This document shows positions 17,014-26,233 of a stretch of 64,000 nt of DNA, one piece after another. Positions within the stretch are counted from its first letter, which is position 1; every line of letters starts with the position of its first letter. A program made the position numbers and the translations under genes. Location of the stretch: contig NZ_JACJFM010000004.1 of assembly GCF_014164585.1 (NCBI RefSeq), positions 182,580 to 246,579 of the forward strand, given 5' to 3'. The notes beneath the pieces were generated by a model. That model saw only the letters and a list, made by a program, of their open reading frames with translations, made no database searches and was not told where the DNA came from. This DNA comes from Oceanospirillum sediminis (lineage in GTDB: Bacteria; Pseudomonadota; Gammaproteobacteria; Pseudomonadales; Halomonadaceae).

Positions 17014-18342
17014 ATGCCGACTCAAGTCGATACTCTGTTGCATGCTCGCTGGATTATTCCGGTTGATCCACAACGCTCTGTACTGGAGCACCATAGCCTG
17101 GCAATTGCTGAAGGCAGGGTTCTTGCGATACTGCCAACAGAACAGGCCAGAACAGATTATACTGCCGGTCATACACTGGAGCTGACAGATCACGCAATAA
17201 TGCCCGGACTGATCAATGCCCACGGTCATGCCGCTATGAGCCTGTTCAGAGGCCTGGCAGATGACCTGGCTCTGATGACCTGGCTACAGGAGCACATCTG
17301 GCCAGCAGAAGGCCAGTGGGTCAGCCCGGACTTTGTTCGAGATGGTACCCGTCTGGCGATCGCTGAGATGCTGAAATCAGGGACAACTTGTTTCAGTGAT
17401 ATGTATTTTTACCCGGATGTCTGTGCCGAAACCGCCAGTGAACTGAAAATGCGAGCCCAGGTGTGCTGTCCGATTCTGGATTTCCCAACCCCATGGGCTG
17501 CTGATGCCGACGAAGGTATTCATAAAGCGATTGAAGTACATACAAGCTTCCGCCATAACCCGCTAATCAGTATCGCTTTTGGCCCTCACGCACCTTATAC
17601 CGTATCAGATGAGCCGCTGAAAAAAATTGCGACTTACCAGGAAGAATTACAGATCCCGGTACAGATGCATGTGCACGAAACCGCTTTTGAAGTCTCAGAA
17701 GCAGAGAAAAATGGTGCACGCCCTATTGCTCGATTGGAAAAACTCGGACTGTTTGGCCCCCACTTTCAGGCCGTCCATGTCACTCAGGTCAGTGATGATG
17801 ATCTGAAAACTCTGTCAGATTACAAGGTTAGTGTAATCCACTGCCCGGAATCCAATCTGAAACTGGCCAGTGGTTTTTGCCCGGTGCATCAATTACAGCA
17901 GGCAGGTATTAACGTCGCACTAGGAACAGATGGAGCGGCCAGCAACAATGACCTGGACATGTTCGGTGAAATGCAGGTAGCCGCTCAACTGGCCAAAGCG
18001 GTATCCGGTGATGCAGCTGCACTACCGGCATACGAAGCAATTGCTATGGCCACAATCAATGGTGCAAAAGCGCTGGGCATTGATAAAATAACCGGCAGCC
18101 TGGAAGCAGGAAAAGCAGCCGACCTGATTGCTGTCGATATGAACCAGCTGGAAACACTACCCGTATACCACCCGGAATCTCAATTGGTATATACCCGCAT
18201 GGCTGACAAAGTAGACCATGTCTGGGTTAATGGGGAACATCTGGTTCGTAGTGGCATGCTAACGCATATTGATACTGACCAATTGAAACTTAAAGCCCGT
18301 GAATGGGGAGAAAAAATTCGTGCAGGAGAACGCAATGACTGA
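17014..18342 (+). CDS. mtaD: 5-methylthioadenosine/S-adenosylhomocysteine deaminase (TRZ/ATZ family)
   Basis: A 442-residue metal-dependent amidohydrolase that deaminates methylthioadenosine and S-adenosylhomocysteine. Metal ligands are visible: H70-G-H72 at the first strand, [15 protein letters not shown] and the late [14 protein letters not shown]. The ATG at 17014 fits the family start ([20 protein letters not shown]) and has AGGA upstream; an earlier in-frame start would add a non-conserved leader. Its stop overlaps ubiG by eight bases, so the two are translationally coupled. The order mtnA/mtaD-ubiG-mupP matches Pseudomonas. Confidence 0.94.
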   Translation: MPTQVDTLLHARWIIPVDPQRSVLEHHSLAIAEGRVLAILPTEQARTDYTAGHTLELTDHAIMPGLINAHGHAAMSLFRGLADDLALMTWLQEHIWPAEGQWVSPDFVRDGTRLAIAEMLKSGTTCFSDMYFYPDVCAETASELKMRAQVCCPILDFPTPWAADADEGIHKAIEVHTSFRHNPLISIAFGPHAPYTVSDEPLKKIATYQEELQIPVQMHVHETAFEVSEAEKNGARPIARLEKLGLFGPHFQAVHVTQVSDDDLKTLSDYKVSVIHCPESNLKLASGFCPVHQLQQAGINVALGTDGAASNNDLDMFGEMQVAAQLAKAVSGDAAALPAYEAIAMATINGAKALGIDKITGSLEAGKAADLIAVDMNQLETLPVYHPESQLVYTRMADKVDHVWVNGEHLVRSGMLTHIDTDQLKLKAREWGEKIRAGERND

Positions 18343-19057
18343 CCAGCAGACCACCCGGAATGTAGACTTCTCCGAAGTGGCCAAGTTTGAAGCCCTGGCA
18401 ACTCGCTGGTGGGACCGTGAGAGTGAGTTTAAACCTCTGCATGACATTAATCCTCTGCGCCTGAATTTTATTGATGAACGTGCCGGGCTGGCTGGCAAAA
18501 AGGTACTGGATGTTGGCTGTGGTGGTGGCATTCTGAGCGAGAGTATGGCGTTACGCGGTGCCGATGTATCCGGTATTGATATGGGTGAAGCCCCTCTGTC
18601 TGTGGCAAAACTGCACCAGCTTGAAAGTGGTCTGGAGATTAACTATCGCCGGATTACGGCAGAAGAGCTGGCTGAGCAGGAAGCCGGACAATACGATGTT
18701 GTGACCTGTCTGGAAATGCTGGAACATGTACCGGAGCCAGGAAACGTTATTGAAGCCTGTGCTCGTCTGGTCAAGCCCGGTGGTCAGGTATTCTTTTCAA
18801 CCATCAACCGTAACCCTAAAGCGTATCTGTTTGCCATTGTTGGTGCAGAATACGTACTTAAAATGCTGCCAAAAGGCACTCACGATTTCAGTAAGTTTAT
18901 TCGTCCCTCTGAGCTGGGTAACTGGTGTCGTCAGGCCAGTCTTGAACTGGGCGATATTACCGGTATGACTTACAACCCTCTGACAAAGCAGTATAAACTG
19001 GACCCGAACGATGTTCAGGTTAACTACCTGCTGCAGTGCCGAAAACCTGCTGAATAA
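18335..19057 (+). CDS. ubiG: Ubiquinone biosynthesis O-methyltransferase UbiG
   Basis: UbiG performs both O-methylation steps of ubiquinone synthesis with S-adenosylmethionine. The 240-residue protein has the family N terminus [29 protein letters not shown], read here as separate short blocks, and the SAM motif [11 protein letters not shown] (about 57-67). The start is ATG 18335 with AGGAG six bases upstream; a longer frame at 18299 is not needed. It overlaps mtaD by eight bases. Coupling is sensible, because methylation releases SAH, a substrate of the upstream deaminase. Confidence 0.96.
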   Translation: MTDQQTTRNVDFSEVAKFEALATRWWDRESEFKPLHDINPLRLNFIDERAGLAGKKVLDVGCGGGILSESMALRGADVSGIDMGEAPLSVAKLHQLESGLEINYRRITAEELAEQEAGQYDVVTCLEMLEHVPEPGNVIEACARLVKPGGQVFFSTINRNPKAYLFAIVGAEYVLKMLPKGTHDFSKFIRPSELGNWCRQASLELGDITGMTYNPLTKQYKLDPNDVQVNYLLQCRKPAE

Positions 19058-19134
19058 TATCTTAGCAAAGGCGCTTACTTAAATAAGCTGGCAGCGACCT
19101 GATCGTCGTTGTCAGCATAACTTAAGGGTATTTT

Positions 19135-19791
19135 ATGTCTGTTTCTGCCGTGTTATTTGACCTGGATGGCACTCTGATTGACACCGCTGATGATCTGTCT
19201 GCTTGTCTGAATCTGCTACTAGAAGAAGAGGGTCAGCCAGCCTTGCCCTTTTCAGTAACCCGCAAGCAGGTATCAAATGGCGCAAATGCTATGATCAGAA
19301 TGGCCTTTGGTTCCTCTCTTAATGAAGAACGAGCAGAGCATTTACGCCATCGCTTACTGCATTACTACGAGAATAATATTGCCAGACACAGTCAGTGGTT
19401 TGATGGGCTGGAGGAGCTGGCATACACGTTTCGCTCACAGGGTATTCCCTGGGGTATCGTCACCAATAAACCCCGCCTTTATACCGACCTGCTACTGGAC
19501 GCTATGGCGATTACCCCCATAGTTGATGTTGTGGTATGCCCTGATGATCTGGGTATTGCGAAACCTGATCCACGTCCGTTATTTCATGCCTGCGAGGTTA
19601 TTCAGGCCGCTCCACAGCATGCAATCTACGTCGGCGATCATATTCGGGATATTCAGGCAGGCAAGGCAGCCGGCATGAAAACGATTGCTGTCAGCTGGGG
19701 ATATATTGAAGATGATGACGATATCAATCAATGGCAGGCTGATCACATTATTCATCATGGTACAGAGTTACGTAAACTATTAGCCCTATAA
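19135..19791 (+). CDS. mupP: HAD phosphatase, N-acetylmuramic acid 6-phosphate phosphatase MupP
   Basis: A 218-residue HAD-superfamily phosphatase with D9-x-D11-G-T (LFDLDGTLIDTADDL), the Ser/Thr loop in IVTNKP, and the late VGDHIRDIQAGKAAGM. By sequence alone it could be called Gph (phosphoglycolate phosphatase). Its position directly after ubiG matches the Pseudomonas mupP locus, where the enzyme dephosphorylates MurNAc-6-P in the MurU peptidoglycan recycling route. This context decides the call. It starts 77 bases after ubiG behind AAGGG. Confidence 0.85.
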   Translation: MSVSAVLFDLDGTLIDTADDLSACLNLLLEEEGQPALPFSVTRKQVSNGANAMIRMAFGSSLNEERAEHLRHRLLHYYENNIARHSQWFDGLEELAYTFRSQGIPWGIVTNKPRLYTDLLLDAMAITPIVDVVVCPDDLGIAKPDPRPLFHACEVIQAAPQHAIYVGDHIRDIQAGKAAGMKTIAVSWGYIEDDDDINQWQADHIIHHGTELRKLLAL

Positions 19792-19888
19792 GCCTGGCCA
19801 GATATAACAAAGACCGCCATAGCGTGCTGATAATCCCCCTTGAAAACCGGGAGAGAAGCCTGATCACACCAGCAGGTGAAAGTCTGTT

Positions 19889-20620
19889 TTATGACCAGGC
19901 ATCAGGAACAAACAGATACCCCTTTGCCCGAACAGTAATAATTCGACGGGGCTGAGATAAATTATCGCCCAGCTTTTTGCGCAGGGCAGAAACCTTTACA
20001 TCAACAGAACGATCAAAACCATCATATTCGATCCCTCTCAGAGTTTTCAGAATCTCGTCCCGGCTCACCACTTCTTCAGCCCGCTGTGCAAGTAATGAGA
20101 GCACATCAAATTCTGCAGGAGTCAAAGTAATGTTTTCTCCAGCCAGATGAACAGAACGCTGCACAGGGTGAATGTCCAGCTTGCCAAAACGGATCAGTTT
20201 TTCACTGGCTTCATCGACGGTATCACATTCACCTGATGCTGGTTTGTGCTTTCTCTCCAGTAAGCGAATATGGGCCAGCAACACACGAGGGTGTACAGGT
20301 TTAATCAGGTAACCATCAGCCCCCCCTTCCAGTCCGGCAACATGATCCATATCATCCTGACTGGCTGTCAGCATCAGAATCTCACCGGTAAAATCAGCTC
20401 TGACTTCTCTGCAGACCTGAAAACCATCCGCTCCGGGCATCATCAGATCCAGCACAACAATATCAGGCTGCTGTCGTCTGATTTGTTCAATCGCTTCTAA
20501 TCCGTCCCGCGCCCGAAATACATCATAGTGATATTTTTTCAGAAAACGTTCGATCTGATCGCCCAGTTTTTCATCATCCTCAGCAACCAGAATGGTTCCA
20601 TTTGTTATTGCTTCAGACAT
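19889..20620 (-). CDS. OmpR-family response regulator, orphan
   Basis: A 243-residue DNA-binding response regulator. The receiver domain occupies about 10-125 (ILVAEDDEKLGDQIERFL, phosphoacceptor Asp in IVVLDLMMPGADGFQV, conserved Lys in GYLIKPVHP), and the winged-helix domain about 145-240 (ITLTPAEFDVLSLLAQ, GFDRSVDVKVSALRKKLGD, GYLFV). The ATG at 20620 is preferred over a GTG two codons upstream, because GGGGTGAG is correctly spaced for it. No histidine kinase gene is adjacent, so its partner and target are unknown. It is divergent from a broken lipoprotein gene. Confidence 0.9.
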   Translation of the reverse strand: MSEAITNGTILVAEDDEKLGDQIERFLKKYHYDVFRARDGLEAIEQIRRQQPDIVVLDLMMPGADGFQVCREVRADFTGEILMLTASQDDMDHVAGLEGGADGYLIKPVHPRVLLAHIRLLERKHKPASGECDTVDEASEKLIRFGKLDIHPVQRSVHLAGENITLTPAEFDVLSLLAQRAEEVVSRDEILKTLRGIEYDGFDRSVDVKVSALRKKLGDNLSQPRRIITVRAKGYLFVPDAWS

Positions 20621-20777
20621 TCTCACCCCGGCAAGTCATTACAAACCATAACGTTTGACATCAGCGCCTTTACTCAGACCATAAAGAAGCCGCGTCCTGC
20701 TGACAGGCACAATAAACGCCAGATTCAGCCACTTAATTTTGCAGATACGAATTATCTGAAATTTTGAAGGAAAAGTA

Positions 20778-21012
20778 ATGCAAAAAAAATACATCAGCTC
20801 ACTTTTGCTGACAGCGCTTATGTTATCAGGATGCAATGGCAGTGATAACAATAAAACCAGCCCATCCGAGCCACCGCCAGCTCAGCTGGAGGCTACAATA
20901 TCCGGCGGCGTAGATTGATACAGAAATAGATTATGCCACTCTGGAGCAGAGACAAGCAGGAACAGATGATGGCATGAATGCAGCTCAGGCCTATTTAAAT
21001 CAAACACCATAA
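20778..21012 (+). pseudogene. Frameshifted small lipoprotein gene
   Basis: ATG 20778 follows GAAGGAAA and encodes a lipoprotein signal peptide ending LMLSGC, then a Ser/Asn/Pro-rich linker and ATISGGVD before a TGA at 20916. The next frame continues from 20914 for 32 more sensible codons (IDTEIDYATLEQRQAG, DDGMNAAQAYLNQTP) to a stop at 21010. One inserted or two missing bases would join them. Related lipoproteins often carry such an acidic segment ahead of a protease or pre-peptidase domain, so this may be the 5' remnant of a larger gene. A genuine 46-residue lipopeptide cannot be excluded. Confidence 0.5.
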
Positions 21013-21049
21013 TCATCAGGTGTCGTAAGTTTAAGCGATGTCAATCAGA

Positions 21050-21088
21050 TAAAAAAAGCCAGTGATGGTTAGGGGACCATCACTGGCT
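21050..21088 (-). terminator. Strong hairpin terminator, minus strand
   Basis: AGCCAGTGATGGT and ACCATCACTGGCT form a 13-base perfect stem around TAGGGG. The A-run at 21051-21057 gives a seven-base U-tract on the minus strand. It could serve the minus-strand gene at 21508-21774. Confidence 0.8.
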
Positions 21089-21507
21089 AAGCAGGGTAAT
21101 ATCAGATTTGCAGATGATAAGTTTCACCCCGGCTCATAGGGCCCTGAGCCAGAGTGGGCACAGGCTTATCAATCCTGCCTGATATGGGACTGTGATACAG
21201 AATTGCCGCTGTCTTACTCAGCTATCCTTTGCACTATCCGAATAAAATTCCCGAATAAACTTTCAGCCATATTGCATTGATAATGCTGAATGACACAGCA
21301 AGCAGCACCCCCAGGTGCCAATACAAAGTACCACACAGTATTTTTCCCTTTCTTGCTCAGAAACGTCGTCTGAGCCAGTAATAGCGCAAAAACAGTAAAA
21401 CAGGGGGTTATGTTTAATCCGACCCTATAGGCACTCATTACTACATACCATGCAGTATCATCTACGGAATGACACCCAGAAACAGAAGCACCAATATGAG
21501 GTAACAA

Positions 21508-21774
21508 TTACTCTGATCTAAGCTCGGTATGAAAATGCTTAATGAAAGAATGAGCTGAAGTTTGCGATGCCTTACCAGAGCCAGGAGCAGATAAAACACG
21601 AGCCTTATCTTTGTTCTGATGAATCAAAGCACGATTTACGGCACTCCGATCAATCTCCGAGGTATTTTCCGGTACGATAAAATTAACCAGCCCGTACAGC
21701 AAAACCAGTGTAATCAGAAAAACAATACTGATCTCTCTGATCAGTGGATGCTGGAAAATTTCAGGTCGTTTCAT
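21508..21774 (-). CDS. Hypothetical small membrane protein (88 aa)
   Basis: An 88-residue protein starting at ATG 21774 behind AGAGGG. It has one predicted membrane helix (about 13-34: ISIVFLITLVLLYGLVNFIV) and a basic, polar C-terminal tail. I recognise no family. A longer frame from 21822 lacks a good ribosome site. It is a monocistronic minus-strand gene with a possible terminator at 21050. Confidence 0.45.
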   Translation of the reverse strand: MKRPEIFQHPLIREISIVFLITLVLLYGLVNFIVPENTSEIDRSAVNRALIHQNKDKARVLSAPGSGKASQTSAHSFIKHFHTELRSE

Positions 21775-21967
21775 TTTCCCTCTCTGCCGATACAACAAAG
21801 TAATTACAGTAAAAACGGACACAGCTGACTGATTTATATCGTTTTTTATCTGATGATTTCCGATATCCTATTATAAAAATAGCAAGGCTTATGCCACCAA
21901 GCAAAGATCATATAACTCTATGATTAATAACAATAAAAACCTCTCAGGTAGCTCACCCCCCGCCAAT

Positions 21968-22014
21968 TGACATAAATGTCAGTCAAAATATTTTATATTC
22001 GCCATAAATGACAG
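21968..22014. promoter_or_regulatory. Repeated motif upstream of the sigma-54 activator
   Basis: TGACATAAATGTCA (21968-21981) is a palindrome with six-base arms. CATAAATGTCAG (21971-21982) recurs as CATAAATGACAG (22003-22014), one mismatch, 32 bases on. The second copy ends about 50 bases before the activator start. This could be an autoregulatory or other operator; the protein is unknown. Confidence 0.4.
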
Positions 22015-22066
22015 TTAGCAACACATTACATAAGATAAACCCGATAAATAGATTACCGGAGGCTGT

Positions 22067-23422
22067 ATGGCTGAAAAAATAGACATGATTGACACCAGCA
22101 TCCCACAAGAGATGCTCTCTATGCTGGAAACTTATCCGGATCCGGCAGTGCTGCTCTCTTCCGATTATAAGATTCTGGCAACCAATGACATCTATCGCAG
22201 GACTTATGATGACGTCAGTATGGCGCAACGCCATTGCTATGAAGTATCCCATCATTACGACAAACCCTGTGATCTGATGGGTGAATCCTGTCCTATGAAA
22301 CGCTGTATAGAGACAGGAAAAGTGCAACGGGTCTTCCATCTGCACCATACCTGTCATGGCGAAGAACATGTGGATGTTGAGCTGTACCCGGTTGCCTCGT
22401 CTTCCGGTAACACGCAATATTTTCTGGAAGTCATGCGCTATAGCAAACTGGCCAGCCCCAGGCCAGGAGGAGTAGCTCTCGTAGGACGTTCTGCCCGATT
22501 TACTGAAACGCTGGGATTGATTGAACGCGTCGCGCCCAGCGAAACAACAGTATTATTACTGGGTGAGTCCGGCACGGGTAAAGAGCTGATGGCTCAGGCA
22601 GTACACAAAGGCAGCCAGCGCAGCCAGGGTCCATTTGTTCCAGTAGAGTGTTCAGGACTGACAGAAACCCTGTTTGAAAGCGAGCTGTTCGGGCATGAAA
22701 AAGGAGCGTTCACAGGAGCGAATAATCGCAAGACAGGTCTGGTTGAATCAGCAGCCGGAGGCACCTTATTTCTGGATGAAATCGGTGATATTCCACTACC
22801 ACAACAGGTCAAACTGTTACGCTTACTGGAAACTGGCACTTATCGACGTGTTGGCGGCGTTGAAACACTGAAAGCGAACTTCCGGCTGGTATGTGCCACA
22901 CACAGAAATCTGGCACAGCAGGTCACTGACGGCGAGTTTCGCATGGATCTGTACTACAGAATTAATGCTTTCCCGATTGATCTGCCTGCACTCAGGGACA
23001 GAATAGATGATATCCCCTTACTCATTGAAAACCTGCTACCACTGTTTGCTGGTGAACGCAGCCTGACAATGAGCCCTGATGCCATCTCCTGCCTGAAAAA
23101 ATATCATTTTCCCGGTAATGTCCGGGAATTGCGCAATATTTTAGAAAGAGCCTGTCTTCTGGTGGACGATATGATCATTGAACCAGAACATCTGCCAGCC
23201 CAGTGTCAACAAGCCAGCCACTGGCAGGCAGACTCTGTTCAACAGACTGAACAGCTCCGACAAATGAATGTATTGTCTCCAATACCTTTTCATCAGGTAG
23301 AAAAACACTATCTACAATGGGCATGGCAGCAACTCAATGGTGATAAAAAGCAGCTGGCAGCCCTGCTGGATGTCAGTGAAAGAACCCTTTATCGAAAGCT
23401 AAAACAATTCAGCATATGCTAA
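22067..23422 (+). CDS. Sigma-54-dependent activator with Cys/His-rich PAS domain
   Basis: A 451-residue enhancer-binding protein. An N-terminal PAS domain (about 15-125) carries an unusual cluster of possible metal ligands: His56, Cys57, His62, His63, Cys68, Cys75, Cys80, His91, His93, His94, Cys96, His97 and His101. The AAA+ domain has Walker A GESGTGKE (166-173), the sigma-54-contacting GAFTGA (213-218) and Walker [11 protein letters not shown] Fis-type helix-turn-helix ends the protein ([20 protein letters not shown]). It stands about 160 bases upstream of the bufferin-like operon in the same direction, so it probably controls it. A metal, heme or iron-sulfur signal is inferred from the cluster only. 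Confidence 0.9.
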   Translation: MAEKIDMIDTSIPQEMLSMLETYPDPAVLLSSDYKILATNDIYRRTYDDVSMAQRHCYEVSHHYDKPCDLMGESCPMKRCIETGKVQRVFHLHHTCHGEEHVDVELYPVASSSGNTQYFLEVMRYSKLASPRPGGVALVGRSARFTETLGLIERVAPSETTVLLLGESGTGKELMAQAVHKGSQRSQGPFVPVECSGLTETLFESELFGHEKGAFTGANNRKTGLVESAAGGTLFLDEIGDIPLPQQVKLLRLLETGTYRRVGGVETLKANFRLVCATHRNLAQQVTDGEFRMDLYYRINAFPIDLPALRDRIDDIPLLIENLLPLFAGERSLTMSPDAISCLKKYHFPGNVRELRNILERACLLVDDMIIEPEHLPAQCQQASHWQADSVQQTEQLRQMNVLSPIPFHQVEKHYLQWAWQQLNGDKKQLAALLDVSERTLYRKLKQFSIC

Positions 23423-23441
23423 ACGATTGAAAAATAAAGAC

Positions 23442-23469
23442 TTTTAAAAATTATCGATTATTTTTAAAA
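23442..23469. promoter_or_regulatory. AT-rich 28-base palindrome, possible activator site
   Basis: TTTTAAAAAT and its exact complement ATTTTTAAAA flank TATCGATT. The centre lies about 50 bases before the sigma-54-like -24 element, a plausible place for an enhancer-binding protein. Because it is AT-rich it may instead be a weak terminator of the activator gene. Confidence 0.35.
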
Positions 23470-23504
23470 AATAACTGATTTTTTTGCATCCAGCACAAAA
23501 TCAC

Positions 23505-23520
23505 TGGCGTAAATGTTACT
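23505..23520 (+). promoter_or_regulatory. Candidate sigma-54 promoter of the bufferin operon
   Basis: TGGC, seven bases, TTACT: the -24 GG is perfect and the -12 element differs from the TTGCW consensus at one key base. The start codon of the first precursor is 63 bases downstream. The neighbouring sigma-54 activator supports the call; the imperfect -12 weakens it. Confidence 0.45.
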
Positions 23521-23582
23521 AAGCGCGCTTAAAACAACTTTTAAAACCCGAAAAAAAGCTCTTACGCAAGAAGGTGACAACA

Positions 23583-23840
23583 ATGAATAAATCGAAACTG
23601 GCTATGGCTTCTGTAATGACTGGCATTATCGCTCTGGGTGCAGCGACAGCAACTCCGGCTATGGCAGCGGGTAAAGAGAAATGTTACAGCATAGCTAAAG
23701 CAGGTCATAACGATTGCGCAACCAATAACAGCTCCTGCGCAGGTACCTCTAAAACGGATAACCAGGGTGATGCTTTCGTCGCAGTGCCTAAGGGTCTGTG
23801 CGGCAAACTGTCTGGTGGCAGCCTGACACCTAAAGGCTAA
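23583..23840 (+). CDS. bufA: Bufferin-type RiPP precursor (DUF2282), copy 1
   Basis: An 85-residue precursor: a signal peptide (about 1-28, [19 protein letters not shown], cleavage after PAMA) and a mature part with four cysteines in the DUF2282 pattern ([30 protein letters not shown]). Bufferins are ribosomal peptides whose cysteines are converted by a DUF692 enzyme and which bind copper in the periplasm; this is known for Caulobacter, and inferred here. The ATG at 23583 has AAGGTG upstream; a GTG three codons earlier lies inside that ribosome site. It is the first gene after the sigma-54 activator. Confidence 0.9.
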   Translation: MNKSKLAMASVMTGIIALGAATATPAMAAGKEKCYSIAKAGHNDCATNNSSCAGTSKTDNQGDAFVAVPKGLCGKLSGGSLTPKG

Positions 23841-23908
23841 GCAGCCTGTTAATCCTGCAGATATCCGGGCTGCCCACTCTGTGTACTATTTCCGTCAGTC
23901 CGGCTACT

Positions 23909-23927
23909 CCCGAAATAACGATTCGGG
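23909..23927 (+). other. Small hairpin between the two precursor genes
   Basis: CCCGAA and TTCGGG pair around seven bases, about 39 bases before the second precursor start. There is no U-tract, so it looks more like an RNA-stability or processing element than a terminator. Confidence 0.35.
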
Positions 23928-23965
23928 TATTAAAAGACAGAACAAAATATATAAAGGTGAACGTT

Positions 23966-24223
23966 ATGACTAAATCTAAACTGGCTATGGCTTCTGTAAT
24001 GACGGGTATTATCGCTCTGGGTGCAGCAACAGCAACACCTGCCCTGGCTGGCGGTAAAGAGAAATGCTACGGCGTAGCTAAAGCAGGCCACAACGACTGT
24101 GCAACCAATAACAGTTCATGCGCCGGGACATCTAAAACAGACAACCAGGGCGATGCATTCGTTGCAGTACCAAAAGGTCTGTGTGGCAAACTGTCTGGTG
24201 GTAGCCTGACGCCTAAAGGCTAA
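23966..24223 (+). CDS. bufA: Bufferin-type RiPP precursor (DUF2282), copy 2
   Basis: An 85-residue paralogue of the preceding precursor. The mature part differs at three residues only (Ala to Gly, Ser to Gly, Ile to Val) while about 21 codons differ silently, so both copies are under protein-level selection. The signal peptide ends PALA. All four cysteines are kept. ATG 23966 follows AAAGGTGA. It lies 125 bases after copy 1 and about 250 bases before the modifying enzyme gene, with two hairpins in between. Confidence 0.9.
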   Translation: MTKSKLAMASVMTGIIALGAATATPALAGGKEKCYGVAKAGHNDCATNNSSCAGTSKTDNQGDAFVAVPKGLCGKLSGGSLTPKG

Positions 24224-24271
24224 GCTTTCACCGTTAAAGGTTTAAGTACCCACTATTAAGAATCAGTACAA

Positions 24272-24364
24272 CTCTGAGAGTAAAATAACACTCAGAGACG
24301 ATGATTCTGTCTGAAAGTGCTTGTACTACACCATCTTCCGGGAGCCGGTATCTTATACGGCTCC
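24272..24364 (+). other. Two hairpins between bufA copy 2 and bufB
   Basis: CTCTGAG/CTCAGAG (24272-24297) and GGAGCCG/CGGCTCC (24341-24364) form stable stems without U-tracts. They could stabilise the upstream precursor message or reduce read-through into bufBCD, giving more precursor than enzyme. This function is inferred from position. Confidence 0.45.
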
Positions 24365-24470
24365 TGAAACCTTCAGATTAATGATCTTAACGGCTGATTT
24401 TCTGACGCATGATTCAGGCCGCTGACTCATGATGATAATAAATGAGCCACCGGAATTCTCGGAGCTGATT

Positions 24471-25349
24471 ATGGCTAGTTCAGAACAACATTCAAATGCC
24501 AGTTTGTCCATTGCATCTGGCTCTGTTGGTATAGGGCTGCGAGCACCCCATTACCATAATCTGTTAACCGAGCGCCCTGCAGTGTGCTGGCTGGAAGTGC
24601 ACAGTGAGAATTATCTGGATAAACAGTGTGTACAACGCCATATTCTGCGTGAAGTGGCGCAGCACTATCCTCTCAGCTTTCATGGTGTAGGCCTGTCACT
24701 GGGTTCCAGTGACCCTTTGAATCCTGCACATCTGGACGCTCTGAAGCAGTTGATTGATGAATTTAACCCGGCTTTATTATCCGAGCATCTGAGCTGGAGC
24801 TCAGTTTCAGGCCGATATTTTAATGATTTACTCCCTATCCCTTATACATATGAGAGTCTGGATCATTTTTGTCATCAGGTTAACCAGGCACAACAGACCC
24901 TGGGACGCCAGATTCTGATTGAAAATCCGACGGCCTATCTGCATTACAAAGGCTCTGAATTAACTGAATGGGATTTTCTGAACGAGATTACCCGACGTAC
25001 AGGCTGCGGGTTACTGCTGGATCTGAACAATATCTATGTCAATTCAGTTAATCACAGCTTTGAATGTCAGCAATATCTGGACAATATTAATCTGGATACT
25101 GTCGGAGAACTGCATCTGGCAGGATTCTCTGTCAATGAATACGATGAAGGCCGCATGTTGATTGATACCCATGGCAACAGAGTCAGTGACCCGGTCTGGG
25201 CTTTATTCGCGCAGGTTCGTCATCAACTGAACTGTCAGGCACCAGCTCTGATTGAATGGGACACAGATATTCCTGATATGTCAGTACTATTAGAAGAAGT
25301 TGAAAAAGCTGAGAATATTCAGACAGAGCTGGAGGTTCAGTATGCCTGA
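24471..25349 (+). CDS. bufB: DUF692 multinuclear non-heme iron oxidase (BufB type)
   Basis: A 292-residue TIM-barrel-type enzyme of the DUF692/MNIO family, whose members use two or three iron ions to modify cysteines of RiPP precursors. Family segments include GIGLRAPHYHNLL, WLEVHSENYLD, SFHGVGLSLGS, LLSEHLSW, ILIENPTAYL, LLLDLNNIYVN, ELHLAGF and IEWDTDIP. The ATG at 24471 has GGAG at ideal spacing; an in-frame ATG at 24429 lacks one. It overlaps bufC by eight bases. Predicted substrates are the two upstream DUF2282 peptides. Confidence 0.92.
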   Translation: MASSEQHSNASLSIASGSVGIGLRAPHYHNLLTERPAVCWLEVHSENYLDKQCVQRHILREVAQHYPLSFHGVGLSLGSSDPLNPAHLDALKQLIDEFNPALLSEHLSWSSVSGRYFNDLLPIPYTYESLDHFCHQVNQAQQTLGRQILIENPTAYLHYKGSELTEWDFLNEITRRTGCGLLLDLNNIYVNSVNHSFECQQYLDNINLDTVGELHLAGFSVNEYDEGRMLIDTHGNRVSDPVWALFAQVRHQLNCQAPALIEWDTDIPDMSVLLEEVEKAENIQTELEVQYA

Positions 25350-26175
25350 AGCATTAAAGACATTGCAGCTTCAGTTTGCTGAGGCTTTGACCTCGCCCGG
25401 AGAAAAGCCCGCTCTGTATCAGCAAATTGGCGAAAGTCATTTTGCAGCAGATCAATTGCTGCAAATTTACCGCAACAACTTTGTGCTGAGCCTGACTGAA
25501 GTACTGGAAAATACCTTTCCGGTACTCAGAGCAATGGTTGGTGACGATTTTTTTGCTCAGCTGGCAAAAGCCTTTATTCGCCAGACTCCTCTGGAAAAAG
25601 CTGCGATTGCAGACTTTGGCGATCAGCTGCCCCGGTTTATGTCTGAACTGGAACAGCTCAGTGAGATGCCATACCTGATTGATCTGGCACGCCTGGAATG
25701 GCTTTACAGCTGGCGAATTAATCGTATGCCTCAGGCTGACAGCTTTCCCTACGATGCTCTGGCTGAACTGAATGAGGCAGACTATGATTATCTGAACTTT
25801 ACGCTGAACCCGGATCTGACTCTATTCCAATCTGAATGGGCTGTCATTGAGTTATTTCAGCGCCTGAAACCCTGGCTTAATACCAGAGATAACGATGATT
25901 GCCAGACCGAAGAAGCCCCTTTAGATGGACTGAATCTGGAACAACCACAACAAGGATATGTGGTAACAACCGGATTAGCAGAAACTGAAGTTCAGTCAAT
26001 TACACCAGAATTATCTGATTTCCTGAACTTCTGCCAGAGCGGCTCTCTGTTCAGTCATTGTCCATCAGAACATGCTGACACCCTGCTACAACAGAGTATC
26101 AGCCAGGGATTAATCTGCGGCTTTATCCTTAAACCTCAGCAGGTATCAGATACAGACCTGCCACTGAATAAATAA
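25342..26175 (+). CDS. bufC: DUF2063 (HvfC/BufC-type) partner protein
   Basis: A 277-residue protein with the N-terminal DUF2063 fold (LQLQFAEALTSPGE, HFAADQLLQIYRNNFVLSLTEVL, NTFPVLRAMVGDDFFAQLAKAFI) followed by a less conserved C-terminal domain. In MNIO systems this partner recognises the precursor and presents it to the DUF692 enzyme. The start ATG 25342 overlaps the bufB stop and has GGAGG six bases upstream; a longer frame at 25300 would lie inside bufB. The overlap suggests translational coupling and a stoichiometric complex. Confidence 0.92.
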   Translation: MPEALKTLQLQFAEALTSPGEKPALYQQIGESHFAADQLLQIYRNNFVLSLTEVLENTFPVLRAMVGDDFFAQLAKAFIRQTPLEKAAIADFGDQLPRFMSELEQLSEMPYLIDLARLEWLYSWRINRMPQADSFPYDALAELNEADYDYLNFTLNPDLTLFQSEWAVIELFQRLKPWLNTRDNDDCQTEEAPLDGLNLEQPQQGYVVTTGLAETEVQSITPELSDFLNFCQSGSLFSHCPSEHADTLLQQSISQGLICGFILKPQQVSDTDLPLNK

Positions 26176-26233
26176 CACCTCTCAGATTCCTTATGACCCT
26201 ATTCCTGTTGTTTAAACATAAAGGAACAGCATT

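Noticed and set aside
21214-21507. 97-residue frame in phase with and directly after the 88-residue membrane protein gene, starting at TTG
   Set aside because: It begins immediately after a stop codon, has no ribosome site and no recognisable domain. A read-through extension cannot be supported.
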